Shown: positions 1-12,810 of the stretch, in pieces
How positions within the stretch are numbered: the stretch's first letter is position 1
How the letters are laid out: the number at the start of each line of letters is the position of its first letter
Assembly (NCBI GenBank): GCA_002205965.3
Contig: NADL03000684.1
Location: forward strand, 62,001-126,000
Direction: 5' to 3'
Source: Kappaphycus alvarezii
Taxonomy: Eukaryota; Rhodophyta; Florideophyceae; Gigartinales; Solieriaceae
Length of the DNA stretch: 64,000 bases
Notes under the pieces: model-generated
What the model was told of the DNA's origin: nothing
The model's input: the letters and a program-made list of their open reading frames with translations, nothing else
Database searches by the model: none
Program-made: the position numbers and the translations under genes

Positions 1-247
1 AAAATTACAGGCTGTTATTCTTGGCAGAAATCTGGAATTGACCGTTACAAAGCTAAAGTCCCACTAGTTACTGAAGAGTAATGCGAACTTGTTTTCGCGC
101 GAAACTGCAGCAAAAAGTCTAATTTTCGGTCCCTAAACCGCTCAATTCCCAACGTACTACTTCGTCCCCCACACCTCCCCCTCTACATCTACTAACCTTG
201 TTTTCACACCAGATCGCGGGACCCAAAGTCCGCCTAATTTCGCTGCG

Positions 248-1150
248 ATGCAAGAGCAGCTCAGCTCACTTCTGATCAATTCTACAGCTCTGTCAGCCCT
301 ACTAATGCAGTCGGGCCCGATATGGAGTGCAACAAAACAAACGGCAAACCCTCATCGACTTCCGGATACGAGAAGGGGAAAAGGGGGTTTCATTCGCGAT
401 TCAACTCTGAGGAGGACTTGATCATCGTAAGAGAGGTTAATGCTGCTAAATACCACCTTGTATCGAACACAAATGTATCGAAGCGGTTCGAGGTGTTTGC
501 ATGGTTCGTCAGTGATGCCCTGAAGATCAGAGAGAACTTTTCTGCAAAGTGAGTGCAGGTCAGATACAAGAGGATTCAAGTGGATTTCGTCAAGATGGAC
601 GGAAGGTATCAGATACGATCGGGGGTAGGGGGGAGGTTGGCGAGATGGATGAACTACGGATGACTATGAAAGAGACCAGGTACATCATCGAAAAGAAAAA
701 GAAACAAGAGAAGAAAGCAGCCCAAGAATGTGATGCACAGAAGGAGAGGGCCGGGCGCGGGTTGCTGACTATGGCGACAAATCGGCTTGGGTTGGACTCT
801 TCGGAAGTTGACATTCTTGTTAATGATTCAGACTCTCCGAATAGGGCGAGGCCAAAGAAAGACTTACGAATTATAAAGGATGAACTTGTTTTTGCGAGCT
901 ATCTCGAGAATGTAGACGTTCCTAGTGTGGAGGTGGACAGGGATCGCCTCAAATTTGAACGCGAGATGCTTGCTTTTGAAACATCCAAAGGCGAAAAGGA
1001 CCGCCCGCAGAGGCGTCGCGAGAGTGAAGCGACCAAATAGCTCGAACTGGAGAATTTCAAACTTATAGTGCAAGCGTTCTCTAAGAAAATTAAAGTAGAA
1101 GTGGGGCCTAAAATCTTTGTAGTACCGAGACGGTATGGAGTTCGTCTGTA
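248..1150 (+). pseudogene. Myb/SANT-like DNA-binding protein with coiled-coil tail, interrupted
   Basis: The first ATG at 248 opens a short leucine-rich leader. After a frame change near a G5 run at 383-387 the frame reads RFNSEEDL, continues through KIRENF and, past an in-frame TGA at 550-552, reads VQVRYKRIQVDF. This is the pattern of acidic and tryptophan/arginine positions seen in Myb/SANT-like domains. A second frame change at the G6 run 628-633 leads into GEVGEMDEL and then a charged Lys/Glu/Gln-rich stretch likely to form a coiled coil. A TAG at 1038-1040 is followed in the same frame by LELENFKLIVQAFSK, which looks like the natural end of such a helix. Proteins of this layout are common in algae and oomycetes, often in many transposon-linked copies; that link is inferred. 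Two stops make it probably non-functional. Confidence 0.45.
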
Positions 1151-3530
1151 GAACAATAAATAAAGTAACCTAGTTGCGCTGGCCTAAAGGATAAACACAG
1201 TCGTCGAAATGGGGTTAGCCAGGAGTAGCACCAGAGGGGGATTTATTCCAATGGGTGAGCGTGGAGGCGGTAGGAATAAAAGGGGTATAACTTGTCGAGG
1301 AATTCTACTTGGAGTCCCTAGAGTAGGAGACAAAGGGTTGCTTGCCTCCTTTACATTTTCGTGTTCCCCATCACCGGCTCTCCTTGTAGGGCTAGCTAAC
1401 TACCCTACTAGGACTACTGTAGCGTATCTCCTAAAGGAAAAGTGGCCTATCTACAGCCCTCAATGATGTCCGCCAATAGGAGTGTCGGTAATGTCAACTG
1501 CTCCATCGTCCACCTGTATCCCCTTGGTCCCTACCGGTCCTGCCCTTGGTCCACTCAGCCCCGTTGCCCCGGCGCTCCCCTTTCGGCAATTGTGTACCCG
1601 GGTTCTTATTACGGTGGGGGCTCTCCACACTGAACTTTTCTCCCTCACGTGACCGTTACCCGTCTACAGTACAGGGCCGTTCCACTCCGGATGCCCGACT
1701 GTACGAAAGAGCCCCCCTCTCAAATGGCCACAAGTCCTCAGATCGCATCGTTTGTACCCGCGGCTCCAGGCGCAGACCCCGACGATTCCATCTCTCCCGA
1801 CGCCTCTGACGTTCCTGAGGTTTTTCATGCTCCCGCAGGGACGTTCACCCAGGTGTCTGCTGTGATGACGTTCACCCAGGTGTCTGCTGTGATGGCCTCG
1901 ACTGTCCGCCCCATTTCTCATCCTTCCTTAAAGTGCGCACTCACGCACCATTCTTCGGCGATGGCCGGTCCTCCGCGACAGTAATTCCCTTCTGGCGAGC
2001 AATCCGACCACCTTGGCGACATCCGATGCTCCCGAGGGCTCCATACCTCACAACTGCTCTTGGTCCTTGGATTTGAGTTCCGTGCGCGAGGTTTCCTGTA
2101 CCACGTGCGGTAGAGTATGCTCTCTCCTTCTATGGCCAACAGCCAACATGTAGTCTCCTTTTCGTTGGGAGGTTGGTTTTGTAGCGAAATTTTACTCTCC
2201 TCGCGGTTAACCAAGAGGTGCTTATGCGGTGCCTTTCAGAGCAATCCAACCGGATCCAGCAGGAACTGGCTCTTTTATTTCCTCGTATTGGCACGGTACG
2301 AACGCGAGCTTGTGTATGTCCAGAACGAACGTCCTTCGGAGACGCCCGCTTCCCCTGATCGCCCCTCGTCTCTGCCCGGTCCTAAACGGCGCCGTCGCCA
2401 TTACAGGTCTCCTTCTAGTTCCCCGGTGGGTTATCAATAGAGGAACGCCCTGCTCAGTCGCAGAAAATTCTTTGCCTGCGTCCTTTTCGTATTTTGAGCA
2501 TGTGCCATCCCTAGCTGTCCCTTCCCTTCCCCGTGTCCTCTTCTCCTTGCGATACCTCCTAGAAACGATAGCGCAATGGTACGGCTTACGCTTGTAGCAC
2601 CAGTAAAGGACGATGAAGTTGCGGAAGATTTCATCCTCATATAGCCACTCATTGTTCTGCGGGCCATACCCGGTCGAGTAGGAGGGTCAAGCAGGAGTGG
2701 GTTTTAGTTAGACATACGGACCAAGATAGGGTTGTGAAAAATATTCCGTTATCACATGCCCAAACAGAAGGACGGGAATACAAGAGTAAGAAGGTTTGAA
2801 GACGAGGGGAGAGTTGTTGATTAATTAGCTATCCGTTAGGATAAACCGAGGTGCAGTCGAAGGGTAGTGGAATTTTCCGTTCGGAAGAGGATCTGCGATC
2901 TTTAACTGTGCAGCTTTTAGGTGGATGACGGCGGTGAGGCTGTTTCACGTTGCAGTTTTTGTTTTGAACTATCTAGGGCGCCAAAGTATTATCAATTTGG
3001 ACATCAAAGAGGTCTGTAAGCGTGCCGTGTGTAACAGGATTTTTACGCCATGGTATAGATATTCTGATGCTAGCGGGGGGTCCCGAGGCAGTCGGCCTTC
3101 TTTCCAAAATGCGCTAATATCATAAAGTAGAGACTATGGCGAGATAGTGATATGTCAACATTGCATAGGACACGGCATCTCAGCTAACAGAGTAAAAGGA
3201 GGCAATTGTTTCTGCCCCAAAGGGATCTGCTCTGAAAAGGGATCTGCTCTGATCGATGGACCAGATTAGAGGACTGGATCCAATAACCAGATTGATGGAG
3301 GGTATATTTTGAAGAGACAGTAGATTCATACCCTCTATGCTGTGGATGCTACTTCAGCAGACGTGCTTTTATACTGTTTCTTGCCTAGGAAAGGCTTTCT
3401 TGAATTTTCTGTTATTTGTAAGTGTGATTTTTGTTTTATTATGAGAATATTGGCTGCTCCGTCAGTTCATGGTGAAAACGATGAATCACGCTCGCCAAAC
3501 GGCTTACAGGGAGCGTTGTCATTATACAGA
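1150..3530. other. Intergenic or degraded repeat sequence without a recognisable gene
   Basis: Only short overlapping ORFs occur and none resembles a family I know. Two small tandem duplications are present: a 27-bp unit (gacgttcacccaggtgtctg...) repeated twice at about 1840-1893, and an aagggatctgctctga unit twice at about 3221-3254. Old transposon debris is the likeliest content. Confidence 0.4.
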
Positions 3531-3559
3531 TGAGGTACGTTAATAATTTTTTTGCGATT

Positions 3560-6500
3560 GGAGGGTGATGTGTGTGGGTTTGGGATGGTTTAGATGCGAA
3601 GTTTTGAGGCATGGCGGGCGGTTTTGATACGACCTAGCGCTTTGGCTATCATGACAACAGCGTTCGTGTTTGTGGAGACATGGTATACTGTGATGTTCCC
3701 TTTTGTTAATGTTATCCACCAGGTGATGGTCCTCAATATAGATAAGCTTGCGCCGCTTGGTGGCGGATGTGTGGTTTGTGACTTGTATTGTGGAGGTATT
3801 GTCTATTCGCAATTTGCTTGTGGCGCTGCTAGTAATGCTACCGTCATTCAAGAGGCTGCGGAGGAGCCAGAGTTCTTGGTGTGTGACATTGGAGCCAGCT
3901 ATATATCCATAATCACACTTTGATCTGGCGACAGTGTGTGGTTTGGAGCTTTTTAGGCGATTGAGGCTCCCTCGGAAGTGTGTATGGCTCCAGTTCGCGA
4001 CTTGCGGTCGCGTTCGTTCGCAGAAACAGCGTCGTTATATGTCGTGATGGGGTGTGCTCATTTTGGTGGAGGATCCAGTGATCTTGAGTGGTGCTTAAAT
4101 ATTGCATGAGCCGTTTGAGTAGACGAAAGCGATGTGATGTGGGTTGTTGCATTTGTTTTGATAGGTTTTTTACAGCAATGAGTATACCGGGACGTATACT
4201 GTCCGTAAAATATCGCAGGTCACCAAGAATAGACTGGTATTGTTTGGTTTGCTCGGCTGTTAGGAGGGGGAACGAAACGGCTTGTTTCCAGTTCGCGTTT
4301 TCGAGGAGGGGAGGGTGGCGGGGTTTGCATTGATTCATGCGTGTCTTGTAACGTAGGGCTCTGATTACATGCCGCCGGGATTTGTGAATACTGCCGTCTT
4401 TGACGGAGTTGATATCTCACTTGAGGTATGTGGTGGAGTGCCCGAGGTCAGTGATTTTGTGCTCTAGTTTTAGTAAGTTGAAGAGTTCTGTGATGTTCTG
4501 TTTCATCGGTGCGACCAGCAGAAAATCGTCCATACTGGCGGCTACGAGGATAGGGTGATTGTTGCTAGTTTTGTAAAAATTCAAGGGTCACTGGGACTTT
4601 TCTTGTACCCGTGAGTTTTAAGGTGTTTTAGCAGGCCTCTTTAGTAGATTTGGTGTCAGGGTGAGTTCCGTACAAGTTACGAAGCAATACGCCTGTATAT
4701 CCGGGGTGTTGAAGGGTGCCTTCGAAGCGTAGTTGCTCTTTGATGTACACTGGTTGATAGTGTCTGTACGGTCCGTGGAGGCATGCTGTGCTGATGTCAA
4801 ATCAAAGAGTACTATTCTCCATCGGTGCTGGATCGCGATGGCGAGGAGTTGGCGGATAGTTGTTTTTTCTGCCATGAACGAAGAATTGTGGCTCGGGTCA
4901 TAGCGTAAGTTGGGCTGCATGCGATCGCCCCTCACTGAATATTAGGGCTTGCGGGCTATTGTGTCTTCGGGAGCATGTTTGTAGTGATACGTCATCTTTG
5001 GTGGGGTGAATCTGGGGTTTCTAGGTACCTTGCCGTTGTGCACCCATTTAAACGTCTGTGCGTCGTCGAGCGTGACTAACCCTTTGTCATGAGCCGCTGC
5101 CAATAGTTAAGCATCATCATATGTACAAGCTTGGGTAGAGATTTAGTGTGGTTCCGGGAGTCGTTTCCAGTGGGTTTGGAGGGTGGTGGAGGTGCAGGCG
5201 GGATCTTGGGCGGCATGATATAGTTGAAAATCGGCGGAACGGACTTGATGGTACTGGTTCGTGGAGGAATTCCATACGCTTATAACGGTCTCATCGATGG
5301 GTTGCTCATACATTACTAATCCGGGGCAGCTGCTTAGTTTTTTTTTGGGTTTGTGGATGGTCACGTGGACGATTTACCCGAATATGAAGATCTTGCTCTT
5401 GTGAGTTTCGGAATGGAACCATAGTTCCACGAGGGAGCACTTGGTGCGCGATTTCATCATGAGGTTATATTTTTAGGGTGTGTCACAAAGTGCATCCTCC
5501 CATAAATCGTCCTGGAGAGAGGCTGTCGAGAAGGCTGCGATTGTAGCGTTCATCAGGGTGAGGTTTATCCGTTCAGCTCTATGGTTTTCTTGCGGTTAGT
5601 ATTGGGTACGTTTCTTGAGTATTTTGCCGTTGCGTTGGTAGAGGGACTTCATTTCGGCGGTGAGCAATTATTTAGCGTAGTCGGCTCTGACGCTGCACGG
5701 TGGGATCCGTGGATGGTATGAATGACAGCCATGTGTATTATAGTCTACAATGGGACTTTGTCGCAGCGAGCTAAGAAGTAGACTGGCAGATAGAGGCTCT
5801 CCACCATAGACAAAGTTGAGGCATTGTCTTTTACCGTGCTCAGATTGGGGATTTATCAGCCCACATTTATCGGTGCTGGTATAGCTACCAATGGCGTAAT
5901 GTTTGAAGTTGAGCAAATGAGGTGAGACAGCGAGCTTTGTGTGCCTGCATAGGAAGCATGTTATTGGAAGTATTGTTTGCTTGAGGAAGGCTTGTATTGA
6001 TGGTACCTGAGGTGCAATGCGCGGTGCGCAGTTCTTCTCGTCTAGGAACGGAACCCGGTCAGGCAATGAGAATACTATCACACACACCAAGACTCACAGG
6101 TTGTTCGCTGTTGCTCTTTCTCTTTAATAACCCTACGATTCAGTAGCACAGCTCTCCGACAGCGAGGAGAAGTGGGGCTGGAAGAGGGGGTGATTCCTTG
6201 GAGGACTGGACGGTGTACTTGTCCTCCTGTTTGTAAGGCCGGATCGTGATCCGTCGAATGCTAGAACCTTGATAAGAATCGATTCCAAAGAATCGTAGAA
6301 ATCAGGGGTATAATACTGGACAGAGAAGATGTAGTGGGTCATCAGTGCTGAATATGTCCTTTGAAAGTAAGGATGTTTTCACCAACGACAACCTTGAAGT
6401 TCCTATTTGTATATGGTCGCCGGATTCCGGGGCGCCAAGTGTGAGTAAATATCACAAACAAGCCAAAATGGATACAATAATTTTGGATAGAGAGGGGTAA

Positions 6501-9050
6501 ATAAAAAAGGCGACCCGGGCGGATAAACGTGGCTTTAGCCAAAGTTGCCGTTGGAGAGATTTCTGCAAAGGACGAAGTTGGGAGTCAAGTTCAGAGCCAA
6601 CACCACGGTAGCTGTTTAATCGGGGGCCCTAATGGCCAGGTGGATATAAATACTGCGAGTTAGCTAAGTTAGGACGACCGACTCCGGTGTGGTAAGTAAA
6701 ATCAATGCCATCCAAGAAATAAATATCGAAGTTAAGGATGAGCTGGTCGACACTTGGCCCAATTGGTGGCTTGTGCCTACGAAAATATCAGGTCCAAGTT
6801 CAGGGCCGAATGGTCCGGACTACACGCCCTCAGGCCCTTTCGGTTGGTTATACAGTCCGAGACTAATTGTGGTCGACAATAAAAATTCGCCGTTACTGTT
6901 CTGTAAGGTAGCTGTTAGTATTAGTGCGATTCCCTGTACAAAAAAGTGGATCATAAAAAGATCGCCAAAACCGGCTCTGCTGGTAGCAGTATAGTAGGAG
7001 TGGCACTTGCGCCACAGTTCCGCCTCATGCTTTTTAATATGTTGTAGGGCACGTGATGGTGTGTGGTTTAACTTCAGATGCCATTTGTGCATGATATCTG
7101 TAATTTTGGTGTTAGGCTGCGGTTCTATAGATGGTGGTTTGGTGGAGGGTGTTTGGGCATTTTGGTGCGGGCGGTAACGGGGTGGCATTGGGAGGGTTGG
7201 CGGGCTTTTGATAGATATTGGTGTTCTGGGTTGCCTGAGGTGAGGTGGGAGGCCCGGCGTTTTGTGTGGCGTCTTTTTACGCGAGATGTAGGGGTCTAGT
7301 ATGTGGATCGAGGCGGCTGGGGCGGAGTCGAGGTCCGTTCTGGCGTGTATTTTATAGTTTTGGTGCTTTTTGTTCCAGTGGACTTGAGCGAGTATGCGTG
7401 CTTTGCCGTGGCGAACGTCGGTGGATATGTCGTCGGTGGAAGTATATATAAGCGAGCCTTAACGCGTACGCGGTGCTAACCTATGTCGCGCGGAACGTGG
7501 CCGTTCGAGCGATGGAGACCTATGGGATGGTTAGAGCTGTGCTTACTCAAAGGCACGCGGCCGCCGCCGTCATGTCCAACGCGGCATGCCTGCTCGCCGG
7601 CATTGAGCCGGCCCTGTAAGCAAGGTCATTTACTGTATTGTTACCCACCAGTGAGGACTTATCCGGCATAACGTATTAGCTTCGTGGATATAACCGACCA
7701 CATCTTCCATGCATTAAAATAACCCAAAAATCCCCCCTAGCCATAAAGTGACGCGAGGGGGTGGACGGAGAGTAAGTTCGCTCGAATCCTTGGATCGGAG
7801 AGAGTGGGGAGACACTATGAGGTATTTTTATCTGAAAGCTAGCGGTGAAGGAGTGAGTGCATTGAGACGATTTGGACACGGCACAGGTTGTGGGGAGGGG
7901 GCGGTGATTTTTCTTATGGTCTTTGTAGGGTGATTGAGGATGGTAAAATGAGCGCCGGAGTAGAAAATTAATGTACTTTCGGGCCCGTCGGAATTGCTGT
8001 CTGAATCATCGACGTCAGTAATGATAAATTGGTGAGAGTCGTGGGCTAGTGCCGCGTAGTCGTTTTTCACTTCCTGGGCCTTAGTTTTCCGGCGCTATTT
8101 CGGGGGTACTTTGGATCACGCACTATTCATCTTAATAGCGGGGTTTCGAGCTACCTAACGAAATGTTGTAGCGGAAAGGATTGAGATTCTGTCACGGTAG
8201 GCGTTTCTCTTGCTTCAGGGTACGCATTTTTTGAGTAATTCTGCCAGCGCAAAATTTGTGGTGGAGTTTCCGTTTGGCAATTTGTTTGCCCTGAATTGTT
8301 CGTACTTCGTTTTCTATTGAATGTGATGAGCTCATTATATTTGTAGACTAAGTATTTGTTCTCTTCGCTTATTTAGTAGCATCACCATGCCAATTTTTCC
8401 GCTTCACGGTGCCGCCGAGGCCGGTAATCATAAAGTCGATGTTTATAACCGAATAACCGATGTCCGGGAAGCGTGCTGCGAGCATCTTGGCTCTGGTCTC
8501 TTCATGACCTCTCCAGTATTCCTTGATTGTTATGTAGACGGTGAGGTTGATTTGTTCGGCCACCTACTTCAATTATGTGTGATTCTCGGCCTTGGTGATG
8601 TCGACGAGGTTCTTGACTGCCTCAGTGAGCTCGTAAAGTATGTGCTGCCTGTCAATAGGGACGATCAGGTTGCAGATGCCCGATGGGATGCTCTCAATGA
8701 AGGCTCTGGGGAGGAGGTCGCACTTTCATAGAAACTTTGGGTGATGGTTGAGCCTTTAGGGGTGGTAGGGTTGGGTTTGAGATGGTTTCGAGCTTGCAGG
8801 CTTGTGGTGGCAGCGGTGATGGAGATTAGCCATGGTGCGTATCCGGCCTTGCCGAGTTGGGCCATCTTGAATAGGTAAATTGGATTTATTGTTTGGTTAG
8901 TGCGCCGTTTGGCGGGGTCTTGTGTTTTGTTGTTGTAAGGGGCGCGAGTAGTAGGAGTTCGCTGACCAGCTCTGTAAACCTTGCGATAGCGGCCCTTCCT
9001 GCGGCCCACTTGGCGCGTTGCAGGTGGCAGAGATTGTGAATTGGTCAAAG
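3560..9050 (-). mobile_element. Decayed Ty1/copia-type LTR retrotransposon, internal region
   Basis: Domains appear in copia order when read on the minus strand, all broken by stops and frame changes. A gag-like segment lies at 9050-8370. A retropepsin-like stretch lies at 8070-7830, where the usual Asp-Ser-Gly site reads YSGAH. A GAG-pre-integrase motif (MHKWHLKLNHTPS) is at about 7090. Integrase pieces at 6090-5470 include TDKCGLINPQSEHGK and PQENHRAERINLTLMNA. Reverse transcriptase pieces run from 4935 to about 4200, including IRQLLAIAIQHRWRIVLFDL. The RT/RNase H connection (ILGDLRYFTDSIRPGILIA) is at about 4240 and RNase H remnants (TKGNITVYHVSTNTN) are at about 3700. I could not find matching LTRs. 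The order integrase before RT is diagnostic of copia rather than gypsy. The element is old and clearly inactive. Confidence 0.75.
6100..6980. other. Unassigned segment inside the minus-strand copia element
   Basis: Between the GAG-pre-integrase motif and the integrase core lies about 0.9 kb, more than copia elements normally have there. No domain is recognisable on either strand. It may be a secondary insertion or very diverged integrase sequence. Confidence 0.3.
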
Positions 9051-9099
9051 GACGGCGTTTCCGGTATGAATTTGTATGTCACGTTGATGATTGCCTTAG

Positions 9100-10230
9100 A
9101 CACGAGAGGTGGGTAATGGTTTGGCAGTACTTGCGTTGTTTTCCATAACTTGACGAGACGGTAGGCTCATACCCTTTTTTCTATGGATATATTGGATGGC
9201 TAAGAGTAGTTGATGAATTTTGGCTACCTATTCGGTTCTCGGGAGCCATGTATAGCACTGCAAATAGCCACGAATTTGGAGCACGAGAGATATGTACAGA
9301 ACTGTTCATGGTTCCGGCTAGTACTTGTGCAAGCCGCACAGGCGTTTAGTACAATACTCCCGAATATTGCTGAATAAGCACTAAATGAGCTAATTTTTCG
9401 GTTTTTGTCAAGCCATCAGTATCAAAACGGAGACTTGGATGTTTTGAAGATCCCCTATATAATTGCTGGCCGACGAAGGGTCTCGGCCCCGCCCTGTCAG
9501 AAGCATACCAAGCAAAAGAAAAAAGCCAAACCACTCTACCAAAGCCACACCATCCACAAAAACCACACCATCCACCAAAGCCAAACCACCCAAAAATCCA
9601 TATCACCCCACTAACCATATTTAAAAAACCCCAATTTTGGTCCTCAAAGAAGTAGTGTCCCTATTCTACTTGGACTTACAGTGTTAATATCCAAGTCCAA
9701 CGGGGAAGTAATTTATACTGATATCGTCACTTTTCGTTTCTTACTTTCTGTGCCTAGCTCGAAGTAAAAACGGGCAATAACCCAGTGACTGCCTGGCTTC
9801 GAAAAACTTCACGCCCCTCCGAAAGTAATGGTCTTATCGATAAGGAATCCACTTCGGACTTCGGAGAATCATAAACTTTACAGTGAGCTGCGACAGCGGG
9901 AGGAAAGGGAAGGCCTTATCAACGACCCTACCGAAGAAGGTGTATTAAGGAGAACTCTACCATCACGGCTTGTCCGAGGCATCCTCTAATTGACGATGAA
10001 ACGGAGGAAGAGTCATAAAACCCCGAATCTGAACGAAACTCTATCCGCGTGGGGTCTTCTTTTGCAGGATCTTATTCACTCAAGACCCACCTCCCGTTCT
10101 CTACAGCCCGCTTCTCGCACTTATCATCGCTCAAACGCCCTTGGATCATCTTCCACGGCTACTTCTTTCCGGGCTCAGGCTGTACTACCGCGTTCAATGC
10201 TGCGACGGATCAGGAGACGAGGGAGAGGAA
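9100..10230. other. Spacer upstream of the zinc-finger gene
   Basis: No coding signal is convincing. A simple CCA-rich patch (repeated accacaccatccac-like units) occurs at about 9530-9600. The 5' LTR of the neighbouring copia element would be expected around 9.1-9.7 kb, but I found no partner sequence near 2.7-3.5 kb. Confidence 0.3.
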
Positions 10231-10231
10231 C

Positions 10232-10481
10232 ATGAAAAGTAACAAGCCCAAATTCTATTGCCGCGCTTGCGGTTTCGATTTTATCGGTGCAGGGCAGCAG
10301 GTTGTTCACGAGGCTGGTGGGAGGCATCAGAGGGCAGAACTGAGGCTAAGAGAGAAAGGATCCCCCGCGGTGTACCCATTGCGATACCACTTTCGCCCAG
10401 GAGATCGACCTAAAGACCCACCTGCGCAGTAACAAGCATCGTAGGAGACTTTCCTTCCTCACTGGGAAAAGACGCATGTAG
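10232..10481 (+). CDS. Small two-finger C2H2 (U1/jaz-like) zinc-finger protein, one frame change
   Basis: The ATG at 10232 starts MKSNKPKFYCRACGFDF. The first finger has the Cys pair of CRACG followed by a histidine pair ending at GGRHQ. After a frame change at the C5 run 10362-10366 the sequence reads RCTHCDTTFAQEI then LKTHLRSNKHRRR, a clean C-x2-C-x12-H-x6-H finger. It ends KRRM and a stop at 10479. The product would be about 83 residues. Fingers with the longer His spacing are typical of RNA-binding or ribosome-associated U1-type proteins, but DNA binding cannot be excluded. This junction needs two added bases or one removed, unlike most frame changes in the window. Upstream in-frame sequence exists but shows no domain. 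It could be a fragment of a larger or transposon-derived gene. Confidence 0.5.
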
Positions 10482-10489
10482 AATTTTTG

Positions 10490-11120
10490 GGTTCCTATTG
10501 ATAGGAAAAAAGAGAAAAGAAGAAAACAAAGAAAGAAATAAAGAAAGAAAAAATGAGAAAACAAAGAAAAAACAAAGCAAATTAAAGGCCCTCAAATAGA
10601 GGTGCGGGAGGGAAACCCAGAACCCCTTCCAGTGCCCAACAAAAACCAGCGCTCATATGATGCTCCTTCGGCTGACGGGTCTATATACTGGTTCATGCTG
10701 AGGACAGGCTGTCTTGGGATCCGTCAGATTTGTTAGGAGGCACTGTAATGTATTGCCCACGGTTCTGTACTGTACAGTAGAGTAACATTGTGCTTTTCTG
10801 TAATCTGCTTTGGGTAACCAAGTCTATTAGCCTAATCAAGTGATGTATCCTCCCAGGAGAGGTTGCCAGAAAAGGCCGTGCAGCAAGGCTCCGTCATTAT
10901 CGTGATAATAGACTATTGTTTCGCACCCTCCCATCATGTCGGAGAGGGTGCATTGTTCAGCCGTCGCCTGGAGATGTCCCCAGTCTAGTAACCCACTACC
11001 AGCGTGGATCAGGTTTCTGAATACATTAAAAGATTCCCCCCCCTCATAGTGATTCCACTGATTTGCGTCTCCTCAGGGGTCATTGCGCTTCTTGACTTGC
11101 AGGGAGCCTATTGCGGGCCT
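10490..11120. other. Spacer between the zinc-finger gene and SurE
   Basis: Contains an A/G-rich purine tract at about 10500-10590 and a CTGTACTGTACAGTAG palindrome at 10765-10780. No gene seen. Confidence 0.4.
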
Positions 11121-11124
11121 ATCC

Positions 11125-12269
11125 CTACAAAGCCACCTTTCCAGACTTAGCCGCAGGTTTGGTCTCCCCCATCAGCCATGTCGGCATCTCCTGCTCAACC
11201 ACCTTTTCCAACAACTTTCCCAAAGCCATAGGATGTGGCACTGGCCAAGTAGAAACCGGCGTCACACTACATACCTTTCGATCCAATACCGCCACCACAT
11301 CCGACCCAGGCGCCCTCATATACTCGCCCGTCGCCCTCGAATCCTCACCTCTACTCCATCAGCGGTCGGCACCTTTGGAATTCGCATGGCCCCACGGTAC
11401 AACACGCAATCCAACCTTGTGAGTTGAAATTCTCCAGCCCATTCCAACGGCACATTCACATTCCACACACAATCACCTCTTACAAATGCCTCGCGCAACT
11501 CGTCTTCCGCCTTTCCATCTCCGTCATACGCTTGTGACAACGGCATCGGCTCCACCCTTTGCTTTCGTTGTACATCCAACTCTACATCCTTGACCACGTT
11601 CCAAGCGCCTTGTACCAGCTCTGCGGTGGCGTCAATGGCCCGTTGCACACTATTTTGATGACGGCCCGATTCCCATTCCGATGCAAACAAATCTACCGAT
11701 GTGGCTATAGCTGGAACGCCATACATACCTGCCTGCCTTGCGGCTGCAAACGTGCCTGAATACAGGACATCATTGCCCAGGTTCTGTCCCAGATTAATTC
11801 CCGACACTGCCAACCTGGGTACCAAGTGCAACATTGGAAACAATTCTAATCCCGCAATCACGCAATCAGTAGGCGTCCCGACATCCAATGAAAAGACAGA
11901 GAGGCTTCCTGTAGGCTGAGGGGTGGGTGACAGGCAGTGTCAGGATTTGTGAAACGGCGCTCGTGATCAGGATGACGACGGAGTGAGAGAGGTCGGTTGA
12001 GAGTTAGACGTTGACCGCAGGCCGAGTTATCGGCACCAGGTGCTACAACAACGACTGTGTGACCTAGGTGGGCCAGTCGTTGAGCAAGCGGGAGAATGAG
12101 GGCTCGAGAAGGGTGTATGCCGTCATCGTTTGTGAGAAGGATGGCGGGGTCGGGGAGATTGAGCGGGGTGTTTGTGACATTGTGAATAATCGGGATGGAG
12201 AGATTAGGGGCGGGGGGTGGGAGACGCGATGGGGAGGGGATGGGGAGGATGGAAAAGGGGGGCGGGCAT
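11125..12269 (-). CDS. surE-like: SurE-type survival protein / 5'(3')-nucleotidase, frame-interrupted
   Basis: SurE proteins are metal-dependent phosphatases that dephosphorylate nucleoside monophosphates. The minus strand carries the family signatures in order: ILLTNDDGI (metal-binding Asp-Asp) at about 12140-12110, [19 protein letters not shown] at about 12050, [10 protein letters not shown] at about 11875, [18 protein letters not shown] at about 11800, and a C-terminal [23 protein letters not shown] at about 11320-11260, ending at a stop at 11125. Three reading frames are needed. Each of two changes is repaired by one extra base, one at the G4/G3 runs 11920-11927 and one at the C3 runs 11326-11336. 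The ATG at 12269 is the best candidate start, but C-rich sequence before NDDG also shifts frame, so the N-terminus, possibly a targeting peptide, is unsure. Length of about 370 residues suits plant SurE homologues. Confidence 0.85.
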
Positions 12270-12299
12270 TGAAAGGCGGTGGAAGGTACGAGGTGGGTG

Positions 12300-12810
12300 C
12301 GTGAGCGGGTGCAATTGGTATTTGTGGACTGATGATTGCGGGAATTAGCAAAGTGTCAGTCAGAGGGGCAGGGCGGCGGACTTGATTCCGGAATTTAAAT
12401 CAAGGAGAGATTCCGCTTGGAAGGGAATGATCACTTTTTTGTCCCAACCTGACCTGGGCCTCGCGAGCACAACTGTAATGTTCGTGTCCAATGTGCAACG
12501 TGTATACTGTATTAGAACAACGGCGCAGCGAGAGATCTTGAGCCATGGTTGAGCCATCGCAAGGACATACGAACGGACATAATCTAAGTCCGGCGCCCGC
12601 GCCAAGTGCAGCGCGGGCAGCGCAGGCGCCGAGAAGAGCGAAAACAAAATTTGAAGAGGTCAGTAAGGAAGGGAGGATGAAAGAAACCAAGCAAGTAGAT
12701 CCGATTATAGCTTGAGGAAATAGCAAGAGACGACCACTGGAAATCTATGAAAAGCGTATTGTTGAGGTAATCAAGCTCCTGTCTTTGTATCATCAGCTGC
12801 GCCTCAGTAG
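12300..12810. other. Spacer with no recognised gene
   Basis: Short minus-strand ORFs of about 90-110 residues overlap in different frames. One has a hydrophobic stretch but no family match I can name. Nothing here is supported as a gene. Confidence 0.3.

Noticed and set aside
1460..1648. Collagen-like Gly-x-y stretch on the minus strand (KGSAGATGLSGPRAGPVGTK)
   Set aside because: Only about eight triplets occur, there is no flanking domain, and the region is otherwise non-coding; chance composition is enough.
3221..3480. Possible CRISPR-like or phase-repeat array
   Set aside because: Only two copies of a 16-17 base unit occur next to each other, and the organism is a eukaryote.
2700..9700. 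LTR pair for the minus-strand copia element
   Set aside because: I compared the flanks at 2.7-3.5 and 9.1-9.7 kb by eye and found only trivial matches; a self-alignment of the window would be decisive.
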